This document shows positions 37,130-45,010 of a stretch of 64,000 nt of DNA, one piece after another. The notes beneath the pieces are model-generated. The model searched no databases. It was not told the origin of the DNA and saw only the letters and a list, made by a program, of their open reading frames with translations. This DNA comes from Pontibacter sp. E15-1 (lineage in GTDB: Bacteria > Bacteroidota > Bacteroidia > Cytophagales > Hymenobacteraceae). The translations under genes were made by a program, and so were the position numbers. Location: assembly GCF_022601975.1 (NCBI RefSeq), contig NZ_JAKVIR010000003.1:62001-126000 (forward strand), written 5' to 3'. Position 1 is the stretch's first letter. Each line of letters opens with the position of its first letter.

Positions 37130-37206
37130 AACCGAGCAACGCACCAACAGTAACGAGCAACGGATAAGATCAACAACGAGCATCGAAAAACAAACAACGA
37201 CACACC
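37130..37206 (+). repeat. ACGAGCAACG-type leader repeats before radA
   Basis: The last 77 bases before radA contain near-repeats CCGAGCAACGCA, ACGAGCAACGGA and ACGAGCATCGAA, purine- and C/A-rich without G-rich SD. The same text stands right before the ABC permease ATG (61077-61104). Confidence 0.5.
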
Positions 37207-38589
37207 ATGGCCAAGATAAAGACATCCTATTTCTGCCAGAATTGCGGTGCCCAGTCCGCCAAGTGGATCGGCAAATGCCCGGCCTGCGGCGAGTGGAACA
37301 CCTACGTGGAGGAAGTGGTGCAGCGCGAGGAGGTAACGCCCACCACCGCCTGGAAGGTAGGCAACACCAGCAGCGCCCAGGTAGCCAACAAGCCCAAGCC
37401 CATCGCCGACATCAGCTCTCAGGAACAGCACCGCATCGTGACGCAGGACCAGGAGCTGAACCGGGTGCTGGGCGGCGGCATCGTGCAGGGCTCGATGGTG
37501 CTGATCGGGGGGGAGCCGGGCATTGGCAAAAGCACCCTGATGCTGCAAATCGCCCTGAGCCTGAGCGGCCTGAAAGTGCTGTACGTGAGCGGCGAGGAGA
37601 GCGAGCAGCAGATTAAGATGCGCGCCGAGCGCCTCACCGCCCAAACCTCCGATTGCTTTATCCTGACCGAGACAGGCACGCAGAACATCTTCAAGCAGAT
37701 AGAACTGGTGCGGCCGCAGGTGCTCATCATCGACTCCATCCAGACGCTCCACTCCTCTTTCATAGAGTCGGGGGCGGGCAGCGTGAGCCAGGTGCGCGAG
37801 TGCACCGCCGAGCTGCTGAAGTTTGCCAAAGAGAGCGGCACACCCGTTTTCCTGATCGGCCATATCACCAAAGAGGGCAACCTGGCGGGCCCCAAGATAC
37901 TGGAGCACATGGTAGACACCGTGCTGCAGTTTGAGGGCGACCGCCACATGACCTACCGCATTCTGCGCACCACCAAAAACCGTTTCGGCTCCACTTCCGA
38001 GCTGGGTATATATGAGATGCTGGGCACGGGGCTGCGCGAAGTGAGCAACCCGTCGGAGATCCTGATCTCGCAGCGCGAGGACGCTTTCAGCGGCATCGCC
38101 ATCGGGGCCACGCTGGAAGGCAACCGCCCCTTGCTGATAGAAGTGCAAAGCCTCGTGACGCCCGCTACCTACGGCACGCCACAGCGCACCAGCACCGGCT
38201 TCGACGCCAAGCGCCTGAACATGCTGCTGGCTGTGCTGGAGAAACGCGGCGGCTACCGCTTGGGGGCGCAGGACGTGTTCCTGAACATTGCGGGCGGCCT
38301 GAAGGTGGAAGACCCGGCGCTGGACCTGGCCGTGTGCGCCTCCATCCTCTCCTCTTTCGAGGATATGGCCATACCCAGCACAGCAGCCTTTGCCGCCGAG
38401 GTGGGTTTGGGCGGCGAGGTGCGCGCCGTAAACCGGGTCGAGAACCGCATCAGCGAGGCCGAGAAGCTGGGCTTTACCGATGTCTTTATCTCCAAGTACA
38501 ATAAAAAGGGGCTCGACTTCAGCAAGTTCTCCATCAATATACACGCCTTTGGCCGCCTGGAAGAGGTGTTTGCCAACCTGTTTGGGTAA
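37207..38589 (+). CDS. radA: DNA repair protein RadA
   Basis: 460 residues. RadA is a RecA-like ATPase that drives branch migration in recombination. The zinc finger CQNCGAQSAKWIGKCPACGEW is shown at residues about 10-30 by its four Cys, the Walker A GGEPGIGKST is at about 101-110, the RadA-specific KNRFG is at about 258, and the C-terminal Lon-protease-like domain closes the protein. The length is standard. Monocistronic. Confidence 0.97.
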   Translation: MAKIKTSYFCQNCGAQSAKWIGKCPACGEWNTYVEEVVQREEVTPTTAWKVGNTSSAQVANKPKPIADISSQEQHRIVTQDQELNRVLGGGIVQGSMVLIGGEPGIGKSTLMLQIALSLSGLKVLYVSGEESEQQIKMRAERLTAQTSDCFILTETGTQNIFKQIELVRPQVLIIDSIQTLHSSFIESGAGSVSQVRECTAELLKFAKESGTPVFLIGHITKEGNLAGPKILEHMVDTVLQFEGDRHMTYRILRTTKNRFGSTSELGIYEMLGTGLREVSNPSEILISQREDAFSGIAIGATLEGNRPLLIEVQSLVTPATYGTPQRTSTGFDAKRLNMLLAVLEKRGGYRLGAQDVFLNIAGGLKVEDPALDLAVCASILSSFEDMAIPSTAAFAAEVGLGGEVRAVNRVENRISEAEKLGFTDVFISKYNKKGLDFSKFSINIHAFGRLEEVFANLFG

Positions 38590-38923
38590 GGCTGCCGGGT
38601 GCTATACATGCCAACTGCTTGTAAGGTGTACTATTCACTCATAAGCAAGTAACCTCCCCCTATGGCTCTCTATGGCACAAGCGTCCGCTTGTGCCTCACA
38701 AGCAATCCGACCTGCCGCCTAACATGATAGGCACAAGCGGACGCTTGCGCCAGTGCTTACAAACGGGCATTGGCGGCAGGCTGTTTCCCTGAACGGATTT
38801 TGGTGTAACTTTATACCCTGCTGCGCCTCGCCGCACAGGCGGAGTGTATAGAATGACCTCCTGTTTTTAGGTTGGAGGTATGGCGGCAGGGCGAAGGGTA
38901 TAGGTATAAAATAGAACAGGAAC
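38590..38923. other. Intergenic region with REPIN-like copy 3
   Basis: 334 bases between radA and the LacI-type gene. Apart from the repeat element at 38667-38763 nothing stands out; two GGTATA words lie right before the GTG start. Confidence 0.55.
38667..38763 (+). repeat. REPIN-like element, copy 3
   Basis: Arms CAAGCGTCCGCTTG (38678-38691) and CAAGCGGACGCTTG (38734-38747), span 70 bp. Flanks CTCTATGGCA and GCGCCAGTGCTTACA match copy 1. The centre shares a CAATCCGACCTGC-like core with the other copies (CCATCCACCTGC in copy 1, CAATCTTACCTGC in copy 2). Confidence 0.83.
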
Positions 38924-39988
38924 GTGGATAGAATTGTCAGAATCAAGGATATAGCCGAGAAAGCGAACGTGTCGACAGGAACCGTGGACCGGGTGCTGCA
39001 TGACCGCGGCAGGGTGGCTGAGGACGTGCGCAGGCGGGTGCTCCGGATTGCCGAAGAGCTGAACTACAAACCGAACCTGCTGGCCCGCGCCCTGGTCACC
39101 AACAAAACGTATACCCTCGCCGCCCTCCTCCCCGACCCCGCCGCCGACAGTTACTGGCAGGCGCCGAAAGATGGCGTGGAAAAGGCCGAGAACGAACTGA
39201 AGCAGTATGGCGTGCGGGTGGAGCAGTATATATTCGACCCTTTCGACCCGGACTCTTTCTCCAGGGCGGCAGAAAAGGTAGCCGCCACTACCCTCGCCGG
39301 CGTGCTGGTCGCCCCTATCTTTTACCGGCAGTCGCTGGCCTTCTTCAACACCTGGAAGCGGCAGGGCATTCCGTTCGTGCTCTTCAACACGCACATCCCG
39401 GACTACGAACCGCTTATGTATATCGGTCAGGACTCTTACCAGAGCGGTTTTCTGGCGGGCAAGCTGCTGCATTATGGCTGCAAAGCGGAAGCCACCTTCG
39501 TGGTCGCCCATATCGAGGAGGACGTGGAGAACTCGTCTCACCTGATCCGAAAGGAGCAGGGCTTCAAAGACTATTTCGCGCAGCACGACCCGGACGGGCG
39601 CTACCGTGTGCTCTCCTCAGACCTACGGCGCAGCGAAAGCCACACGATCGCGCAGCAGCTGGATCGCCTGTTTCAGGAAGAGGCCGGAATAAAGGGCATC
39701 TTCGTGACGACCTCGAAGGCAAGTGTCATCGCCGATTACCTCCACCAGCGCCAGAAGGGGCAGATAAGCCTCGTTGGCTACGACCTGATCGCGCGGAACC
39801 TGCACTACCTGGACAACGGGGTGATTGATTTCCTGATCAACCAAAATCCCAAAGGGCAGGGCTACTGGGGCATTCACGCACTTGCGGACCACCTGGTTTT
39901 CGGGAAGAAGAGCAACCCGATCAAGTACTTGCCGCTGGACATCATCACAAAAGAGAACCTGCAATACTACATCGGGGCCGATAGCTGA
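38924..39988 (+). CDS. LacI-family transcriptional regulator
   Basis: 354 residues from a GTG start (MDRIVRIKDIAEKANVSTGT). The LacI helix-turn-helix IAEKANVSTGTVDRVLHDRG and hinge NYKPNLLARALVTNKT are clear; the rest is the type-1 periplasmic-binding fold (Peripla_BP_4), with LVGYDLIARNLHYLDNGVIDFLI near the C-terminus. The effector would be a sugar or sugar-like compound. No transport or sugar gene is adjacent, so the regulon lies elsewhere. A terminator follows at 40060. Confidence 0.93.
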   Translation: MDRIVRIKDIAEKANVSTGTVDRVLHDRGRVAEDVRRRVLRIAEELNYKPNLLARALVTNKTYTLAALLPDPAADSYWQAPKDGVEKAENELKQYGVRVEQYIFDPFDPDSFSRAAEKVAATTLAGVLVAPIFYRQSLAFFNTWKRQGIPFVLFNTHIPDYEPLMYIGQDSYQSGFLAGKLLHYGCKAEATFVVAHIEEDVENSSHLIRKEQGFKDYFAQHDPDGRYRVLSSDLRRSESHTIAQQLDRLFQEEAGIKGIFVTTSKASVIADYLHQRQKGQISLVGYDLIARNLHYLDNGVIDFLINQNPKGQGYWGIHALADHLVFGKKSNPIKYLPLDIITKENLQYYIGADS

Positions 39989-40059
39989 CGCCCGGGCGGC
40001 GGTGCCTCATATCCGGCCCATCAATAACCGTCGGTTGTTATGCTGCGTACTTTAATCCT

Positions 40060-40092
40060 ACACACCGTGAGAGATTGGGGTGTGTTTTTTTT
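40060..40092 (+). terminator. Terminator of the LacI-type gene
   Basis: Stem ACACACC with GGTGTGT (40060-40066 and 40079-40085), 12-base loop, then seven to eight T. It lies 72 bases past the stop. Confidence 0.82.
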
Positions 40093-40126
40093 CAAAGGAT
40101 ATTTACGTTCTTAACCCCCAAATTGT

Positions 40127-41308
40127 ATGGCATTAATAAATAAGAGTGACGTTGAGAAGCTGATAAACGTGCAAAGCAACACACAGAACGCCTTGTGCCT
40201 CTCCTTCTACTTACCTACGCACCGCTCCGGCAAAGAAACGCTGAATGGCCAGGACAGCATCGCCTTCAAAAACCAGGTGCGCAAAGCCCGCGAGCTTTTG
40301 GAAAAACATGATGTACCCGAGGCCGAAGTGGCGCAATACCTGAAACCTGCTGAAGAACTACTGCACGACAACAATTTCTGGAGACACCAAAGCGAGGGGC
40401 TGGCCCTGTTTATCACCAAAGGCTTCTCGGCCCACTACACCCTGCCCATCGCGATGCCCGACGAGGTGTATGCGCTCGACCAGTTTTACTTTACCCCCAT
40501 GCTGCCGCTCCTGAGCCAGAATGGCCGCTTCTTTATCCTGAAACTGTACCGCGAGAAGATTTGCTTCTATGAGGCGACCATTGACAGGGTGCGGCCGATC
40601 GACATCAGCGACTTTGTGCCGCAGTCGCTTAGCCAGGCCCTTAAGTTTGACGTGAAGGGCAACGATCAGGACTTTACCAACTCCACCACCACCGTGAACG
40701 GGAGCAACATCGTGCACGGGCCCGGCTCTACCAAAGGCGACGAGGAGCATGAGCGCGTGCGCGAGTTTATGCTGGATATAGATAACAGCCTGCAGCAGAT
40801 TCTGCACAACGCCACCGAGCCGCTGGTGCTGGCAGGCGTAGACCACTACTGCGGCATTTACCGCAACATCAGCAAATACAAGCACATTGTGACGCAGAAC
40901 ATCAACATAAACGAGGGCACGGACGACATGCACGCGCTGCACGAGAAGGCATTGGCCGTGATGAAGCCCGTGATGCAGCAGGGCCACTCCGACTCGCTGA
41001 CGCGCTACCAGAACGTGGCGGGCACAGGCGCTACCTCCGAGGACATTGCCACGGTGGCGGCCGAGGCCGTGCATGGCCGTATAGACACGCTGTTTATCTC
41101 GCCGAGCCAGCCGGTATGGGGCAGCTACAACGCCGTGAGCGCCACCGCCGAGGTGCACGAGGAGTACCAGCGGGGCGACGACGACCTCATCAACCTGGCC
41201 GCGATCAAGACCATTGCGCAGGGCGGCAAGGTGTTCGTGAGCAGCTACAACGGCATGGCTGAGGCCGCCACGCAAGGGGCCAGCGTAAAGGCTTTGTTCC
41301 GCTACTAG
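40127..41308 (+). CDS. baeRF-like protein (bacterial eRF1-type release-factor fold)
   Basis: 393 residues, soluble. The start ALCLSFYLPTHRSGKETLNG, the NRQAR-like KNQVRKARELLEKH and PLVLAGVDHYCGIYR match the bacterial eRF1-like (baeRF) families described from sequence analysis, probably family 7. These have an eRF1 domain 2 and 3 layout (pelota/L7Ae-like), and are thought to act on stalled ribosomes or as nucleic-acid-related enzymes, possibly in stress. No GGQ motif of classical eRF1 is visible. Monocistronic, with a terminator at 41354. Confidence 0.75.
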   Translation: MALINKSDVEKLINVQSNTQNALCLSFYLPTHRSGKETLNGQDSIAFKNQVRKARELLEKHDVPEAEVAQYLKPAEELLHDNNFWRHQSEGLALFITKGFSAHYTLPIAMPDEVYALDQFYFTPMLPLLSQNGRFFILKLYREKICFYEATIDRVRPIDISDFVPQSLSQALKFDVKGNDQDFTNSTTTVNGSNIVHGPGSTKGDEEHERVREFMLDIDNSLQQILHNATEPLVLAGVDHYCGIYRNISKYKHIVTQNININEGTDDMHALHEKALAVMKPVMQQGHSDSLTRYQNVAGTGATSEDIATVAAEAVHGRIDTLFISPSQPVWGSYNAVSATAEVHEEYQRGDDDLINLAAIKTIAQGGKVFVSSYNGMAEAATQGASVKALFRY

Positions 41309-41353
41309 CCACGGATAGATATTTTGGCCTTGTGCGCCAGAAACCTTAACTTA

Positions 41354-41380
41354 GAGGGCAGCCATAGCGGCTGCCCTTTT
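41354..41380 (+). terminator. Terminator of the baeRF-like gene
   Basis: A 9-bp stem AGGGCAGCC with GGCTGCCCT (41355-41363 and 41369-41377) and a T-run. The ATG at 41381 follows directly, which argues against that codon as the start of the next gene. Confidence 0.85.
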
Positions 41381-41431
41381 ATGTTGCGCCTGAATGGCCT
41401 TTGGGCCTCTTTGGCGCTTATCCCCCTTTGC

Positions 41432-42454
41432 ATGAAGCTGCACCTGACCGACGGGTATAACTTTTTATCCAAACTGACGCCGCTACGCGCCCTGAACGCG
41501 CTGCAGGTGGTGGGCAGCTACATGCTCTCGAAACTGACGGGCAGGGCCAGGCACTGGGGGTATCCGCTGAGCATCTCGCTGGAGCCCACCACCTCCTGCA
41601 ACCTGCGCTGCCCTGAGTGCCCCAGCGGCCTCCGCTCGTTTACGCGCCCCACGGGCATGCTGCAGGACGAGCTGTTCAAAGACACCATCGACCAGCTGCA
41701 CCGCCGCCTGCTATACCTCATCTTCTATTTTCAGGGAGAGCCATACCTGCACAAGAGCTTCCTGAAACTGGTGAAGTACGCTTCGGACCGGGGGATTTAT
41801 ACCGCCACCTCCACCAATGCCCATTACCTGGACGACGAGACGGCCCGTAAAACCGTGGAATCCGGACTGGACCGGCTGATCGTATCTATTGACGGCACCA
41901 CGCAGGAAACGTATGCCGCCTACCGGGTGGGCGGCAAGCTGGATAAGGTGCTGGAGGGAACGCGCAACGTGGTGAAGTGGAAAAAAGCCATGAAGTCCAG
42001 GACGCCGCACATTATGTTCCAGTTTCTGGTGGTGCGGCCAAACGAGCACCAGCTGGAAGACGTAAAAACCCTGGCAAGAGAGCTCGGCGTGGACGAGGTG
42101 GTGTATAAGACAGCCCAGATCTACGATTATGCGCAGGGGTCCCCGCTCATCCCCACCCTGGACTACTACTCCAGGTATAAAAACAACGGCGACGGCAGCT
42201 ACACCATCAAGAACAAGCTACTGAACCATTGCTGGAAGATGTGGCACTCCTGCGTCATCACCTGGGACGGCCTACTGGTGCCCTGCTGCTTCGACAAAGA
42301 CGCCGAGTACAGGATGGGCGACCTGAAGGAAAACAGCTTTGCGCAGGTATGGCGCGGCCCGGTATACAGCCGGTTCAGGCAGTCGCTGCTGGGCTCGAGG
42401 GCCAATATAGAAATGTGCCGCAATTGCACGGAAGGAACCAAGGTATGGGCATGA
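41432..42454 (+). CDS. Radical SAM protein with SPASM domain
   Basis: About 340 residues from the Met at 41432 (KLHLTDGYNFLSKL); the ATG at 41381 is directly attached to a terminator hairpin and so is less likely. The 4Fe-4S cluster motif C-x3-C-x2-C is CNLRCPEC at about 56-63. The C-terminal SPASM region carries CWKMWHSCVITWDGLLVPCCFD and CRNCTEG, which bind further clusters. SPASM enzymes modify peptides or make sugars and cofactors. No peptide precursor gene is visible next to it; the closest neighbours are the baeRF-like and MscS genes. Substrate unknown. Confidence 0.9.
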   Translation: MKLHLTDGYNFLSKLTPLRALNALQVVGSYMLSKLTGRARHWGYPLSISLEPTTSCNLRCPECPSGLRSFTRPTGMLQDELFKDTIDQLHRRLLYLIFYFQGEPYLHKSFLKLVKYASDRGIYTATSTNAHYLDDETARKTVESGLDRLIVSIDGTTQETYAAYRVGGKLDKVLEGTRNVVKWKKAMKSRTPHIMFQFLVVRPNEHQLEDVKTLARELGVDEVVYKTAQIYDYAQGSPLIPTLDYYSRYKNNGDGSYTIKNKLLNHCWKMWHSCVITWDGLLVPCCFDKDAEYRMGDLKENSFAQVWRGPVYSRFRQSLLGSRANIEMCRNCTEGTKVWA

Positions 42455-42492
42455 CCCGCTAAATTTTAAAGAGAATCAATTTGACAGATTAT

Positions 42493-43425
42493 ATGAAGGA
42501 CCTGAACAAAACGGTAGAGTTACTGTGGGGGAAGTTGGAGGTATGGGGTGAGCAGGGGGTGCTGATGCTGCCCAACATTTTTGTGGCGATCATCCTGCTG
42601 ATCGTCACGTTTTACGTGGCGGGCTTCATCAGGGGCTGGCTCGAGAAGTTCATTAACCGCTTTTCGCACAGCGCCGCCCTGAACAACCTTGTGCTCACGC
42701 TGCTCTACATCGGCATGCTGATGGTGGGCTTCTTCTTCGTGCTGAACGTGCTGAACCTGGATCGGGTGGTGATCTCGCTGCTGGCCGGTGTCGGTATACT
42801 GGGTTTGGCGCTGGGTTTTGCCTTTCAGGACATAGCGGCTAACTTCATCTCCGGCGTGATCATCGCGGTGCAGAAGCCGTTTGGCGTGGGCGACAACATC
42901 GAGACGAACGACTACTTCGGCACCATCGAGCGCATCACGCTCCGCACCATCGACATCCGGCAGGTAACCGGCGAGCTGGTGAAGCTACCGAACAAGATGG
43001 TGTTCGAGAACCCGCTCACCAACTTCTCCGTCTACGGCACCCGCCGCATCGACCTGGAGGTGGGCATCTCGTACGGCGAGGACCTGGAGCGCGTGCAGCA
43101 GGTAGTGATTGAGGCCTTGGAAGACGTGAAAAACCGCGTGAAAACAAAGGCCGTCGAAGTGATGTATGACTCGTTCGGCGACAGCTCCATCAACTTCAAG
43201 GCCCGCTTCTGGGTAAGCTACAGCCGGCAGGTGGATTATGTGGGGGCCAAGAGCGACGCGATTATCCGCATCAAAAAGGCCTTCGACGCCAACGACATCC
43301 TCATTCCGTTCCCGATCCGCACGCTGGACTTCGGTATAAAAGGCGGCGAGACGCTGACCGAGCAGCTGCAGGCCATGAACGTTTCGGTGAAGGACGGGCA
43401 GGCCCTTGGCAACAACGGCAAATAA
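42493..43425 (+). CDS. Small-conductance mechanosensitive channel (MscS family)
   Basis: 310 residues from the ATG at 42493 (the TTG at 42481 would add 4 residues). Three transmembrane segments are near 22-44, 62-85 and 92-120. The pore helix is GILGLALGFAFQDIAANFISG, the MscS signature, and the cytoplasmic beta part begins KPFGVGDNIE. It opens under membrane tension to release solutes in osmotic shock. Confidence 0.93.
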   Translation: MKDLNKTVELLWGKLEVWGEQGVLMLPNIFVAIILLIVTFYVAGFIRGWLEKFINRFSHSAALNNLVLTLLYIGMLMVGFFFVLNVLNLDRVVISLLAGVGILGLALGFAFQDIAANFISGVIIAVQKPFGVGDNIETNDYFGTIERITLRTIDIRQVTGELVKLPNKMVFENPLTNFSVYGTRRIDLEVGISYGEDLERVQQVVIEALEDVKNRVKTKAVEVMYDSFGDSSINFKARFWVSYSRQVDYVGAKSDAIIRIKKAFDANDILIPFPIRTLDFGIKGGETLTEQLQAMNVSVKDGQALGNNGK

Positions 43426-43434
43426 CAGCAAAGT

Positions 43435-43496
43435 ATACATATAAAAACAGCGCGGGCCGATCGTTAACGATCGGCCCGCGCTGTTTTTATATGTAT
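43435..43496. terminator. Perfect 62-bp palindrome, bidirectional terminator
   Basis: Positions 43435-43465 and 43466-43496 are exact reverse complements with no unpaired centre except the hairpin turn at GTTAAC. The core GCGCGGGCCGATCG is very G+C-rich; both ends carry ATAAAAA/TTTTTAT. It sits 9 bases past the MscS stop and 7 bases from the stop of the convergent minus-strand gene, so it can end both transcripts. Confidence 0.93.
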
Positions 43497-43503
43497 GGGG
43501 AAA

Positions 43504-43842
43504 CTACTTGTCATCCTTGTCCAGGTCTTTTCCGAGGTCTTCCACCTGCTTCAGGAACGTGTCTATTTTCTCGTCGGCGTAAGGGCCGTATGAGTTGGAG
43601 ATAGTGCCTTTCTGGCCCGAGGTGGTTTCCACGGCATAGAGGATAGACATGTCGTCGGGGTTGCTCTCGCCTTCGAAGCGGTAATGGTCTACGATGCGCA
43701 CTTGCTCTGGGCTAAAGCTTTCTTTCTCGTCCATAGAGCACATCTTCCCCTCCTCCGACACTTTGAAGTCATGCTTGTAGCCGTCTTTCTGCAGGCGGTT
43801 CAGCACATTCACTAAAGATCTCTCTTCTATTTTATCTTGCAT
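43504..43842 (-). CDS. Small protein often mislabelled phosphoribosylpyrophosphate synthetase
   Basis: 112 residues, soluble and acidic. The pattern NVLNRLQKDGYKHDFKVSEEG, then VDHYRFEGESNPDDMSILYAVET and GISNSYGPYADE-like text, is a Bacteroidota family that databases often call phosphoribosylpyrophosphate synthetase; it lacks the PRPP-binding site and is far too short to be that enzyme. The true role is unknown. Confidence 0.75.
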   Translation of the reverse strand: MQDKIEERSLVNVLNRLQKDGYKHDFKVSEEGKMCSMDEKESFSPEQVRIVDHYRFEGESNPDDMSILYAVETTSGQKGTISNSYGPYADEKIDTFLKQVEDLGKDLDKDDK

Positions 43843-43998
43843 AGCATATGGTGTTTATGGCGTTCAAACTCTAAGTATAAAACTATACGCAAAAACGGGC
43901 TTAGGATACGAAAAGACGCGGATTAATCGTGGCCGCGCCTGCTGGCCCGGGTGTCTGCGGGCGGCACAAAGGCCAATGGCACATCCTGTCGCTGCTTT

Positions 43999-44175
43999 CT
44001 ACGCGGAAGCCTTTTTCTTGTCGAGCTCCTGCTGGATTTTCTTGAAGTCGATGGCGCCGCAGCTGCCACAGCCTTTGGCGCAGCCGCTCTTGGCGGAAAA
44101 GCTGCGGTATACCATGCGGGCCATGTAGAGGGCGGCCACTAAAAAAATGAGGAGGATGATGAGTTCCTGTACCAT
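43999..44175 (-). CDS. Small Cys-rich membrane protein (FeoB-associated type)
   Basis: 58 residues, read by hand: one transmembrane helix (ELIILLIFLVAALYMARMVY) followed by the Cys-rich motif GCAKGCGSCGAIDF and a basic tail. This matches the FeoB-associated Cys-rich membrane proteins (PF12669 type) of Bacteroidota and Firmicutes. These usually lie next to feoB, the ferrous-iron transporter; no feoB is visible here. It starts 32 bases upstream of nothing else on its strand except the phosphatase-like gene that precedes it. Confidence 0.78.
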   Translation of the reverse strand: MVQELIILLIFLVAALYMARMVYRSFSAKSGCAKGCGSCGAIDFKKIQQELDKKKASA

Positions 44176-44206
44176 GCCTTAATAACTCTCTGAAGTTAGA
44201 AAAAGT

Positions 44207-45010
44207 TTATTCCATGCCTTTCTTCCAGTGCTCCTGGATGGTGTGCTGCATCTCCGCATGGATGTTGCCGTTGCTGGCCACGATCTCGCGGCCAAAAACG
44301 TAGTCGCCGTCCGCGGTGAATTTGCTCAGCCTGCCGCCGGCCTCCTGCACAATGATGGTGCCGCCTGCCACGTCCCAGGCGTTGAGGTTATACTCGAAGA
44401 AGCCCTCAAAGCGGCCCGCCGCCACATACACCAGGTCCAGGGCGGCGGAGCCCAGCCTGCGGATGCCATGCGACCGTTCCATGAACGAGCCCAGCACCTG
44501 CAGGTACTGCTGCGTCAGGCCAAAGTCGTAGTACGGGAAACCTGTCGCGATCAGGGAGTCTTTCAGGGCCGGGGCGTCCGATACCCGGATGGGGGTATCG
44601 TTGCAGAAAGCGCCGCCGCCTTTGAAGGCCGAGAAGCACTCGTCGCGGCCCGGGTCATACACTACCCCGACTACTACCTCGTCCCCGTCCAGCAGGCCCA
44701 CGCTCACGCAGTAAATAGGCAGGGTATGGGTGAAGTTGGTGGTGCCGTCCAGCGGGTCGATGATCCAGTTGTAGCGGTCGCCTCTCGTGGTGTCGGTGCC
44801 CTCCTCGGTGATGAAGCCCGCCTCGGGCAGCAGTTGGCGCAGCGCCTCCACCAGCTGTTTCTCGGCCTGTTTGTCCACGTAAGACACCAGGTCGTTAAAG
44901 CCCTTCATCTCGATCCTGGAGCGGTCGAACGTGCTTCCTTCGTTTTTAATGTATGCGCCCACCTTGCGGGCGATGATGTTCAGGTTGTTGGATAGTTGGT
45001 TCAGGTTCAT
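44207..45010 (-). CDS. Inositol monophosphatase family protein
   Basis: 267 residues from the Met at 45010 (NLNQLSNNLNIIARKVG), which overlaps the end of the upstream gene; the frame upstream of it is not used. The two family motifs are WIIDPLDGTTNFTH (metal site) and NAWDVAGGTIIVQEAGG. Members hydrolyse inositol phosphates, fructose-1,6-bisphosphate or PAP. The substrate cannot be told. The 4-base overlap with the DUF4105-like gene suggests coupled translation. Confidence 0.92.
   Translation of the reverse strand: MNLNQLSNNLNIIARKVGAYIKNEGSTFDRSRIEMKGFNDLVSYVDKQAEKQLVEALRQLLPEAGFITEEGTDTTRGDRYNWIIDPLDGTTNFTHTLPIYCVSVGLLDGDEVVVGVVYDPGRDECFSAFKGGGAFCNDTPIRVSDAPALKDSLIATGFPYYDFGLTQQYLQVLGSFMERSHGIRRLGSAALDLVYVAAGRFEGFFEYNLNAWDVAGGTIIVQEAGGRLSKFTADGDYVFGREIVASNGNIHAEMQHTIQEHWKKGME

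Noticed and set aside
37123..38544. 473-codon frame antisense to radA
   Set aside because: The radA protein is certain in every motif; the antisense translation is Ala/Gly/His/Leu-rich noise.
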